Shown: in pieces, positions 8,692 to 16,557 of the stretch | Position numbering within the stretch: the stretch's first letter is position 1 | Layout of the letters: every line of letters begins with the position of its first letter | NCBI RefSeq assembly: GCF_001439915.1 | Contig: NZ_LMBW01000012.1 | Span: 599 to 64,598, forward strand | Direction: 5' to 3' | DNA length: 64,000 nucleotides | Source of the DNA: Fredinandcohnia humi | GTDB taxonomy: Bacteria > Bacillota > Bacilli > Bacillales > Bacillaceae_L | The notes under the pieces: model-generated | Told to the model about the DNA's origin: nothing | The model's database searches: none | Seen by the model: only the letters and a program-made list of their open reading frames with translations | Made by a program: the position numbers and the translations under genes

Positions 8692-9462
8692 TTGGGAAGA
8701 CTCAAGGACAAAGTTGCTTTAATTACAGGTGCCGCAGAGGGACTTGGACTTGAAATAGCAACTCATATGGCAAGAGAAGGAGCCGTAGTCATACTGAATG
8801 ATGTGAGAGAAGAACTAGTAAGGCAAACAGCAAAGGAATTGCAAATGGAATATGAATCAGATTATGTAGCAGGTGATGTTTCTAATAAACATGACGTTAC
8901 AAAGATGTTTAATCAAATCATAGAACGGTTTGGTAAGATTAATATTTTAGTAAATAATGCAGGAGGAAGTCTTCATACTCCCCGCGTATTGGAAGAGATT
9001 GAAGAGGAACATTGGGATAAGGTTCTTAATGTTAATCTAAAGGGAACTTTCCTTACTTCCCAGGCATTTGTTAAACACACGAAAGAAAACGGCGGTGGGA
9101 AAATTATTAATATGTCTTCAATTGGTGGTAGAACCGCGAGTTTAGTTACGGGGGTTGCATATGCTGCAGCTAAGGGAGGAGTCATTAATTTCTCAAGAAG
9201 GCTGGCGAAAGAAGTTGGAGAATTCGGAATTAATGTTAATGTTATTGCTCCGGGACTAATTATTAGCGGCGAACGTATGCGCCATCTGTTTTATGAAGAA
9301 AATTCGGAGGAGACAAGAATGCAGATTTTTTCAGAAATTCCATTACAATCCCTCGGAACGAAAGAAGATATTGCAAACGCAGCGGTTTTTCTAGCCTCCG
9401 ATGAATCACGTTATATGACTGGCGCTGTATTGGATGTAAACGGAGGAAGGTTTATGGGGTAG
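8692..9462 (+). CDS. Short-chain dehydrogenase/reductase (SDR)
   Basis: 256 residues, classical SDR length. The cofactor motif TGAAEGLG starts at residue 12, NNAGG lies near residue 88, and the catalytic Y157-x-x-x-K161 is in AYAAAKGG with a Ser in NMSSIGG upstream. The C-terminal YMTGAVLDVNGG is typical of the FabG-like group. TTG start behind GAAGAGGTGG. A product such as a cyclic diol or 3-hydroxyacyl dehydrogenase would suit a ring-degradation pathway, but the substrate is open. The 220-base gap upstream and about 140 bases downstream suggest it may have its own promoter. Confidence 0.9.
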   Translation: MGRLKDKVALITGAAEGLGLEIATHMAREGAVVILNDVREELVRQTAKELQMEYESDYVAGDVSNKHDVTKMFNQIIERFGKINILVNNAGGSLHTPRVLEEIEEEHWDKVLNVNLKGTFLTSQAFVKHTKENGGGKIINMSSIGGRTASLVTGVAYAAAKGGVINFSRRLAKEVGEFGINVNVIAPGLIISGERMRHLFYEENSEETRMQIFSEIPLQSLGTKEDIANAAVFLASDESRYMTGAVLDVNGGRFMG

Positions 9463-9605
9463 TTCAAAACCCTAGGGAAAAAGTTATTGCCAGTATAGTG
9501 ATGAGAATGTGAGGTTGGGCTTGTTCTTATCAACTGCCACACAAGTACTATATCTAATTATTGTAGATAAATTTTAGAATAATAGAATTATTAGGAGGAG
9601 ACTTA

Positions 9606-10703
9606 ATGAGTAACTTAAGAGAAGAAACTAGATTAAAAACAAGAAAACATATTAAGGAATTCTTGGTAGATTGTGATGTTCATCAGGTTCTAAAAAACTA
9701 CAATGATTTAAGACCATATTTACCGCGTACTTGGTGGGGAAGACTTGATGAGGTTAACGCTACACTCCCTACTACTATGTATTATCGACCTACAGGATTA
9801 TTTAGAAAGGATGCTTCACCGGGGGAAGGTTTGTTGCCTGGCTCTGATCCTGAATTTACAAAAGAACATTTGCTAGATAAATATAATGTTAATATTGGCA
9901 TTTTAACAGGTGGTCTTTTTGGAATTTCTAGTCATTATAATCCTGATTATGCAAGTGCAATGGCTACTGCATTCAATGATTACACTCTAGAGAATTGGGT
10001 GGAAAAAGATGATCGGTGGAGAGCTTCAATTGTTGTCGCTGCACAGGATCCTATCGCAGCCGCGAAGGAAATTGAAAGACTTGGTAATCATCCAAAAGTT
10101 ATTCAGGTTGTAATGACAACAGGGTCACGTGAATTATACGGCCAACGTCGTTTCTATCCTATTTATGAAGCGGCCTTAAAGCACAATCTGCCGATTGCAT
10201 TTCATCTTGGTGCGGAAGGTTCAGGTATAAATCCACCCACTTCTGCAGCGGGCTTTCCTACAACTAACTTAGAAAGACATAATATTCTACCAATTCACCC
10301 AATGTCACATTTAAACAGTATAGTTTGTGAAGGGGTTTTTGAGAAATTTCCTGGATTAAAAGTAATATTCGTTGAATGTGGTCTTTCTTGGTTACCTGGC
10401 TTACTATGGAGAATGGATAAAAATTACAAAGGTTTAAGGACTGAGGTTCCTTGGCTGAAACACTTGCCAAGTGAATATGTAATGGAACATTGCCGTTTTA
10501 CAACTCAGCCAATTGAGGAACCAAGCAATTACAATCATTTGTTACAAATGTTTGATATGATACAGGCTGACAAAACCGTAATGTTTGCTACTGACTATCC
10601 GCACTGGGACAATGATGACCCTACCTTCGTACTAAAAAGATTGCCGGAGCGATTTAAAAGTAGGATAGCAGGAGAAACCGCAAGAGAACTATATCGACTT
10701 TAA
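9606..10703 (+). CDS. Amidohydrolase family protein (Amidohydro_2), copy 2
   Basis: 365 residues, paralogous to the protein at 1025-2092. The two share the N-terminal Asp-x-His (here D24-V-H26), LLDKYNVNIGILTGG, the central H200 in AFHLG, and a nearly identical end with D330 in FATDYPHWDND. It has a strong site (TTAGGAGGAG). The second Rieske gene follows 14 bases after its stop, so they should be translated from one message. Keeping two diverged amidohydrolase-Rieske pairs in one island suggests two successive or alternative substrates rather than a recent duplication. Confidence 0.87.
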   Translation: MSNLREETRLKTRKHIKEFLVDCDVHQVLKNYNDLRPYLPRTWWGRLDEVNATLPTTMYYRPTGLFRKDASPGEGLLPGSDPEFTKEHLLDKYNVNIGILTGGLFGISSHYNPDYASAMATAFNDYTLENWVEKDDRWRASIVVAAQDPIAAAKEIERLGNHPKVIQVVMTTGSRELYGQRRFYPIYEAALKHNLPIAFHLGAEGSGINPPTSAAGFPTTNLERHNILPIHPMSHLNSIVCEGVFEKFPGLKVIFVECGLSWLPGLLWRMDKNYKGLRTEVPWLKHLPSEYVMEHCRFTTQPIEEPSNYNHLLQMFDMIQADKTVMFATDYPHWDNDDPTFVLKRLPERFKSRIAGETARELYRL

Positions 10704-10717
10704 TAGGGGGATTATCT

Positions 10718-11074
10718 GTGGAAAACAAATATGATGTAGCGGGGATTGAAGAAATTGAACCAGGCAAATGGAAAATAGTTTCGGTGAAAGGAAAAGAGGT
10801 AGGAATTTATAATCGAAATGGGTCTTATTATGCTCTACGAAATGTATGTCCACATCAACAGGCAGAACTATGTAAAGGAGTTGTAACAGGCACCAACTTA
10901 CCATCTAAACCACATGAATATATATTTGGGATGGAAGAAGGTGTAGTAACCTGTCCGTGGCATGGATGGGAATTTAGTATAGAAACAGGAAAATCCCTTT
11001 TTGATCCAGAGGGGTGCCGAGTTAAAACATATTCAGTCAAGGTTGAGAATGAAAGAATAGTCGTTTATGCATAG
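10718..11074 (+). CDS. Rieske [2Fe-2S] ferredoxin-like protein, copy 2
   Basis: 118 residues with GTG start. Cluster ligands are C44-P-H46 and C79-P-W-H82 (CPWHGWEF). Like copy 1 it has an unusually long linker between the two boxes, including KPHEYIF, the counterpart of GEYIF in copy 1, so the two belong to the same small subfamily. It is soluble with no catalytic iron site. It is tightly coupled to the amidohydrolase gene upstream and is the last gene of that unit: about 320 bases without a gene follow, containing strong hairpins. Confidence 0.88.
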   Translation: MENKYDVAGIEEIEPGKWKIVSVKGKEVGIYNRNGSYYALRNVCPHQQAELCKGVVTGTNLPSKPHEYIFGMEEGVVTCPWHGWEFSIETGKSLFDPEGCRVKTYSVKVENERIVVYA

Positions 11075-11111
11075 TTCTATATGTATTTTTAGAATAAATA
11101 CTAAAGGGGGA

Positions 11112-11187
11112 CTAACGTAATAAACTACGTTAGAGCCATGTATAGGGAATTTACATCCGGCTCATGGGTTTCATATAGAACCGGATG
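11112..11187. other. Cluster of overlapping RNA hairpins in a 317-base gap
   Basis: Three inverted repeats follow each other: CTAACGTA/TACGTTAG (11112-11119 with 11126-11133), GAGCC-ATGTA/TACAT-cc-GGCTC (11133-11142 with 11152-11163), and CATCCGGcTC/GAaCCGGATG (11154-11163 with 11178-11187). The second and third share the segment 11154-11163, so they cannot form together, as in an RNA switch. No U-tract follows. The rest of 11075-11391 holds no gene that I can see. The next gene, a TPP enzyme, starts 205 bases downstream. Confidence 0.45.
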
Positions 11188-11391
11188 AAAAGAGATTAAA
11201 AAAGATTTCAGTTTTTTACTTAACAAAGTTTTATCGGTAATTAGTAATACTAGTTTTATAGAGTAGAATATAGGGTGTTATGTCCTTATATACATTTATA
11301 GATATGGCCTATAGGTAGGGAATCGAGCAATTAAACATTTTCAAGTAGTATCCATTGTTTTATCAAATGAATAGTAGAGGAGATACTTAAA

Positions 11392-13092
11392 ATGAAAGAA
11401 TATAAGAATGAAGTCTTTACTGCAGCGGATGCTGTTGTTCAGGAACTTGTAAGGGCAGGCGTTGAAGTGGCGTTTGGTATCATTAGTATCCACAATTTAC
11501 CAATCTACCAAGCGATTCATCGCGATGGGAATATTCAATTAATTACCGCTAGAGGTGAAAGTGGTGCGGTAAACATGGCTGATGGTTATGCAAGGGTAAC
11601 TGGTAAGTTAGGTGTTGTGATTACAAGTACCGGAACCGGGGCCGGAAATACTGCTGGTTCCTTGGTTGAGGCATGGAATGCAGGGACTCCCCTTCTCCAC
11701 ATAACAGGAGAAATTGAAAGTCCTTATATTAATCTTGGAAAGCAGTATATCCATGAATGTAAAGATCAGCTTTCCATGATGGAAGCTGCTGGTAAAACAG
11801 CTTTTCGTCTTCGTAAACCTGAACAAGCAGTTCCTGTTATACGTAAGGCGATTCATGAAGCATTTGCAGCTCCCAGCGGGCCTGTGACATTAGAAATTCC
11901 AATAGATTATCAGTCGGCTATCGTTCCAAATAGTAACATAATTGAAGTACATAACAGTAATCCCAAAATTGACTTAAAGGAGATTAATGTTCAACTTCCT
12001 GATGACGTCATTGTAAAAATCCTAGAGGCACAGCGACCTGTAATTTGGGCAGGTGGTGGAGTCATTAAATCGGGAGCTCATGATGAAATAAAAGAGTTGG
12101 CGGAATTAACTGGGGCAGCAGTTATTACAAGTCAATCCGGCAAAGGTTCAATTCCAGAAAATCATCCACTATGTATTGGTTATTTCTCTGCAAAAGAAGA
12201 GGTTCGCGAGTTTATTCGAAAATCAGATTTGATGATAAGTGTTGGTACACAGTTTCGTGCTACCGAAACTGCTCAATGGGAATCGTTCGTTCCAGAAAAT
12301 CACATAAGTATTAATGAAAATATTAACGCTTTTAATCTTAATTATAATGTGACTCACGGTATTTTAGGTGATGCAAAACGAGTGTTAAAGACTATTATTA
12401 CGCAAATTTCTGAGAAAAAGATTTCAACAGATAATGAATATGCTGAGGAAATTAAACGATTAGGTGAACAACTTCGTCAGTCTTTGTATGATTCTCTAGG
12501 GCCTTACAAACAGTTTGCGTTGGGGATAAGGGAATTTGCACCTAAAGATGCTATTTTTGTTCGTGATGTAACGGTTCCAGCTAATTTATGGGGTAGTCGA
12601 GCTATTGATATTTATCAACCAAGAACTTCTATATATGTAGCTGGTGGTGGAATCGGTCAAGGGCTTCCATTGGCAATTGGGGCCCAGGCTGGATATAAGG
12701 ATCGTGTTGTTATTTTGATGGCTGGAGATGGCGGATTCATGCTGAATATCGGAGACATGGCAACTGCTGCACAAGAAGAACTGCCACTAGTCGTTCTATT
12801 GTTCGACGATTCAGGGTATGGCGTTTTACGTAATATTCAAGATGCAACTTATGGAGAACAAGTGGCTGTTGATTTATATACCCCTGACTTTGTTAAATTA
12901 GGTGAATCGATGGGGTTCACTTCTAATCGGGTGGGAGCACCAGATGAATTTTTAAATGAATTGAAGCTAGCGGTAGCAAGAAGAAAACCATCATTAATCG
13001 TTGTTGATATGGAAAGCGTTGGTCCACTTGCCAAAAAATTTGCTGCAACTCCAGGAGCAGTACCAGATTATACCCCAAAGAAATTTAATTAA
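11392..13092 (+). CDS. Thiamine pyrophosphate-dependent enzyme (acetolactate synthase / 2-oxoacid decarboxylase family), copy 1
   Basis: 566 residues with the three-domain TPP enzyme layout. The N-terminal domain carries E56 in ARGESGAV, the residue that activates TPP. The central domain has WAGGGVIKSG and SQSGKGSIPENHPL. The C-terminal cofactor domain has GGGIGQGLPLAIGAQ and the GDG motif at 445-447. Related enzymes include acetolactate synthase, benzoylformate decarboxylase and oxalyl-CoA decarboxylase; the sequence does not settle which. An aldehyde dehydrogenase gene follows 112 bases later, so decarboxylation of a 2-oxo acid to an aldehyde, then oxidation, is a natural pairing. Start ATG behind GAGGAGAT. 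Confidence 0.87.
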   Translation: MKEYKNEVFTAADAVVQELVRAGVEVAFGIISIHNLPIYQAIHRDGNIQLITARGESGAVNMADGYARVTGKLGVVITSTGTGAGNTAGSLVEAWNAGTPLLHITGEIESPYINLGKQYIHECKDQLSMMEAAGKTAFRLRKPEQAVPVIRKAIHEAFAAPSGPVTLEIPIDYQSAIVPNSNIIEVHNSNPKIDLKEINVQLPDDVIVKILEAQRPVIWAGGGVIKSGAHDEIKELAELTGAAVITSQSGKGSIPENHPLCIGYFSAKEEVREFIRKSDLMISVGTQFRATETAQWESFVPENHISINENINAFNLNYNVTHGILGDAKRVLKTIITQISEKKISTDNEYAEEIKRLGEQLRQSLYDSLGPYKQFALGIREFAPKDAIFVRDVTVPANLWGSRAIDIYQPRTSIYVAGGGIGQGLPLAIGAQAGYKDRVVILMAGDGGFMLNIGDMATAAQEELPLVVLLFDDSGYGVLRNIQDATYGEQVAVDLYTPDFVKLGESMGFTSNRVGAPDEFLNELKLAVARRKPSLIVVDMESVGPLAKKFAATPGAVPDYTPKKFN

Positions 13093-13204
13093 TGTCTAAT
13101 TAATGTCTTTGTTTACTAATGTTAGTAGAAATGAAATGCTTTCTGTTGCTGTATTACCTATCATATTGCGATGTAACCCAAACATGAAGGGGGTCTAAAG
13201 GAAA

Positions 13205-14632
13205 ATGTATATTAACGGAGACTGGGTTGTAACTAATCAAGTATTAGAGGTCAACAATCCTGCAAACGGTCAACTGGTTGATAAAGTTTACTTAGTAGGA
13301 AGGAAAGAAACTCAAAATGCAATCGCAGCAGCTAAAGATGCATTTCGATCATGGTCTGAATTAACAGGGGAAGAACGTGGAGACTACTTGCATAAAGTCG
13401 TTGAAAAAATACTAGAAAAAAAGGAGCATCTAGCCCAAACCATAACGAAGGAAATGGGTAAAACCATTCATAATGCTCGTAAAGAAGTGGATAGTACAAT
13501 TGCCTTTTTTAAATGGTATGCTGAAGAATCACGACGTGTTTATGGTGACATAGTTCCGGCCTCGGCACCAAATAAAAGGCTATCAGTTATAAGGCAACCA
13601 ATAGGAGTTGTTGGAGCTATTACACCGTGGAATTTTCCATTGTCAATGAGTGCCAGAAAATTGGGGCCAGCGCTGGCTGTTGGATGTACCGTTGTTTTAC
13701 GACCTTCTCGTGAAGCACCTTTATCTACTTTAGAGCTATTTAAAATATTTGACGAGGTAGGAATACCAAAAGGTGTGGTAAATCTTGTAATCGGAAGTTC
13801 ATCTGAAATTGTTGGAGAACTGATGGCAAGCAACGATGTTCGAAAAATTTCATTTACGGGCTCAACAGAAGTTGGAAAAAAATTAATTCGCCAATCTGCT
13901 GATACAGTAAAACGTGTATCAATGGAGTTAGGAGGTCATGCTCCATTTATAATATTTGAAGATGCTGATATTGACCTTGCAATTGAAGGTACAGCTATCA
14001 GTAAATTCTCATCCAATGGACAACAGTGCGTTTGTGCAAATCGTATTTATGTACATGATTCAATTTATGATACTTTTGCTAGGAGATTTGCAGATAAAGT
14101 TTCATCAATGGTTATAGGCGATGGCTTAGATGAAAATGTTCAGATGGGACCTCTTGTTAATCAAGATGCTGTTAATAAATCACATGAACATGTAACAGAT
14201 GCAATAAATAAAGGTGCTTCTATTCTTTGTGGAGGAAAAGCCTTAACTGAAAATGAGTTTACAAATGGTTATTATTATACCCCAACCGTTCTTTCTGATG
14301 TGAATGATGAAATGACGATTACCCATGAAGAAACGTTTGGACCAGTAGCTCCATTAATTCGTTTCAGTGATGAAAATGATGTTATACAAAAGGCAAATAA
14401 TACTGAGTTCGGTTTAGCTTCTTACGTATACACAAATGATCTTTCAAGAGCACATCGAGTCTCTGAAAAACTCGAATATGGAATGGTAGGTGTGAATGAT
14501 CCTTCTCCTTTTGTTGTTCAAGCACCATTTGGTGGAATAAAAGAAAGTGGAATTGGAAGAGAAGGAGGTAAATATGGATTAGAAGATTACCTTGTAACCA
14601 AATCAATATCTGTTGCAATACGCAGCAACTAG
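13205..14632 (+). CDS. NAD(P)-dependent aldehyde dehydrogenase (succinate-semialdehyde dehydrogenase-like)
   Basis: 475 residues. The catalytic Cys275 is in NGQQCVCANR, with the CxC pattern seen in succinate-semialdehyde dehydrogenases. The general base Glu241 is in MELGGHAPFIIF. The cofactor site shows GVVGAITPWNFPLSM and FTGSTEVGKKL. The C-terminal GGIKESGIGREGG motif is intact, so the enzyme should be active. It probably oxidises the aldehyde made by the TPP enzyme encoded just upstream. Start ATG behind AAGGGGGTC. A second TPP-aldehyde dehydrogenase pair exists at 19479-22099, but its dehydrogenase is broken, leaving this as the only intact one in the window. Confidence 0.9.
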   Translation: MYINGDWVVTNQVLEVNNPANGQLVDKVYLVGRKETQNAIAAAKDAFRSWSELTGEERGDYLHKVVEKILEKKEHLAQTITKEMGKTIHNARKEVDSTIAFFKWYAEESRRVYGDIVPASAPNKRLSVIRQPIGVVGAITPWNFPLSMSARKLGPALAVGCTVVLRPSREAPLSTLELFKIFDEVGIPKGVVNLVIGSSSEIVGELMASNDVRKISFTGSTEVGKKLIRQSADTVKRVSMELGGHAPFIIFEDADIDLAIEGTAISKFSSNGQQCVCANRIYVHDSIYDTFARRFADKVSSMVIGDGLDENVQMGPLVNQDAVNKSHEHVTDAINKGASILCGGKALTENEFTNGYYYTPTVLSDVNDEMTITHEETFGPVAPLIRFSDENDVIQKANNTEFGLASYVYTNDLSRAHRVSEKLEYGMVGVNDPSPFVVQAPFGGIKESGIGREGGKYGLEDYLVTKSISVAIRSN

Positions 14633-14697
14633 ATATTGAACTCTAGAAACAGTTCCTGCTGAACTTGGAAGAGCAGTAACAAATGAGGTGGATATTG

Positions 14698-15921
14698 TTG
14701 CAAAAAATTAAAACGCTTTTAAGAGAAGGGGATCAATTGCAAAAAACAAAACCATCTCCAATAGAGTCTGATTCTTTTAAAGCATTAAAGAAAGAATCAG
14801 TGTATTCCCGTAAAAACCCATTTCCAGCGGAAGTCTTAAAAAATATAAATTTAAATGGCCGTGGTGCTGTTAAAGAAACACGGCACCTTGAATTATCTCT
14901 CAAAGGATCAGGACTGGATTATAAGCCTGGGGACGTAATAGGTATTTATCCCGAGAATGATCCAGTCCTTGTAGACATGATTCTTAAAGAAGCAAAATGG
15001 GACCCCGAGGAAATGATTATTCTCAGTAACGAGAGACAAACGGTTTCTATTAGGGAAGCACTGCTCACATACTATGATCTTCGTCCGATAACTAAGTCAA
15101 TAATGAAAAAGGCAGCAGCATTAACATCGAATATGAAATTGCAGCAGTTTGTTTCAAGGGAAAATGATTCGAAATCAAAAGAATATATCAAGGGCCGTGA
15201 TTTATTAGATTTAATTCATGATTTTGGGCCATTTAACTTGGATGATTTTGTCAGTATACTTCGGAGGATGCCACCTCGTCTATATTCAATTGCAAGTAGT
15301 CTTGCTGCTAACCCGGATGAGGTACATTTAACTATTGGAGCTGTTCGTTACGAAGCACATGATCGCTTAAGAAAGGGCGTTTGTTCCACAATGTGCGCAG
15401 AACGGATTATGCCTGGTGATAAACTTCTAGTATTTGTTCAGGAAAACAAACATTTTGGTCTTCCAGAGGACCCAAATACACCAATCATCATGGTTGGTCC
15501 TGGAACGGGTATTGCGCCTTTCCGTTCATTTTTGCAAGAGCGTGAGATAGTCGGAGCAGTCGGAAAATCGTGGTTGTTTTTTGGTGACCAGCACTTTGCA
15601 ACGGATTTTCTCTATCAGACGGAATGGGAAAAATATATAAAAAACGGTACATTATCGAGAATGGACATAGCATTTTCCCGTGATACAAAAGACAAGATAT
15701 ATGTTCAAGATCGTATGCTTGAACAGAGCAAGCAACTATTTGAATGGCTCCAAGATGGTGCTTTCTTCTATATTTGCGGTGATAAAGATAGAATGGCCAA
15801 GGATGTCCATGAGACAATAATTACCATTATTGGAAAAGAAGGAAGTATGAGCCGCGAAAAGGCAGAAGAATATCTAAATGACATGAAAAATAGAAAGCGT
15901 TATCAACTTGATGTTTATTGA
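14698..15921 (+). CDS. CysJ-like FAD/NADPH reductase lacking the FMN domain
   Basis: About 407 residues. It carries the FAD-binding region of cytochrome P450 reductase/sulfite reductase flavoproteins (LDYKPGDVIGIYPEND, then RLYSIASS and GVCSTMCAER) and a nucleotide domain (IIMVGPGTGIAPFRSFLQER, FFGDQHFATDFLY, YICGDKDRMAKDV). The flavodoxin domain of CysJ is absent, so electrons from NADPH must pass to a separate partner. Two stand-alone Rieske proteins are encoded in this island and are candidates. Start: GAGGTGG at 14685-14691 favours the tandem TTG codons at 14695/14698; an upstream ATG at 14683 overlaps that site, and a TTG near 14737 is also possible. Confidence 0.82.
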   Translation: MQKIKTLLREGDQLQKTKPSPIESDSFKALKKESVYSRKNPFPAEVLKNINLNGRGAVKETRHLELSLKGSGLDYKPGDVIGIYPENDPVLVDMILKEAKWDPEEMIILSNERQTVSIREALLTYYDLRPITKSIMKKAAALTSNMKLQQFVSRENDSKSKEYIKGRDLLDLIHDFGPFNLDDFVSILRRMPPRLYSIASSLAANPDEVHLTIGAVRYEAHDRLRKGVCSTMCAERIMPGDKLLVFVQENKHFGLPEDPNTPIIMVGPGTGIAPFRSFLQEREIVGAVGKSWLFFGDQHFATDFLYQTEWEKYIKNGTLSRMDIAFSRDTKDKIYVQDRMLEQSKQLFEWLQDGAFFYICGDKDRMAKDVHETIITIIGKEGSMSREKAEEYLNDMKNRKRYQLDVY

Positions 15922-16091
15922 ATCTGCATTTAGTAGATAACGAAATTCAGAGACAATCGAATAATATGACAGAAGCATATCATTCGATGATTGAATAAGT
16001 TTGGTTCGGAAAAAATTAGATAGGATTTGGATTAATTTATCAAACTGTCAGATAGAAATTTTAATATCTTGGATACATAGGTGGTGATACT

Positions 16092-16541
16092 TTGAGTAAA
16101 AAATTGATAACCAATATAACTACTAGCGGAATATTTTTGTTTTGTATAACGTATTTATTTTTTTCATTCAAAATGTCTTTTGGAAGTCCTAGGATGCCGG
16201 GACCAGGATTTTTACCTATTACGCTTGGCGTAATAGGTACCCTTTTATCTTCAGGGCTGTTGATAAAAGAGTTATTGAATAGAAGTATGATAGAGAAGTT
16301 AGAAGAATTCACAAAGCCAGGAGTTCTCCGATTTGCTGGTTATTTCATCAGTATTGTCGTGTTTTTAATATTCTATCCGTTTATTGGAGCTCCGATGTTA
16401 TTTATATTAATTTTCAGTCTTGCTAAGATTTCCGGTTTTCGTGGCTGGATTTATCCAATTCTATTTGCAGGAATTTTCACACTGGCAGTTTACCTCTTAT
16501 TTATGTTGCTTCAAATTCCATTCCCTTCTGGGAATTTTTAA
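16092..16541 (+). CDS. Tripartite tricarboxylate transporter small membrane subunit TctB
   Basis: 149 residues with about four hydrophobic segments (near 10-28, 36-55, 78-100 and 105-143) and the TctB-typical SPRMPGPGFLPITLGVI after the first segment. It is translated from a TTG start behind GGTGGTGAT and is followed 16 bases later by tctA. Sequence conservation in this subunit is low across the family, so the call rests on hydrophobic layout plus position. Confidence 0.88.
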   Translation: MSKKLITNITTSGIFLFCITYLFFSFKMSFGSPRMPGPGFLPITLGVIGTLLSSGLLIKELLNRSMIEKLEEFTKPGVLRFAGYFISIVVFLIFYPFIGAPMLFILIFSLAKISGFRGWIYPILFAGIFTLAVYLLFMLLQIPFPSGNF

Positions 16542-16557
16542 GGGAGGGTACAACTAA

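Noticed and set aside
11130-11190. Possible group II intron domain V (GAGCC hairpin)
   Set aside because: The stem has a 5+5 layout with a nine-base loop instead of a GNRA tetraloop, the lengths are wrong, and no intron reverse transcriptase is present.
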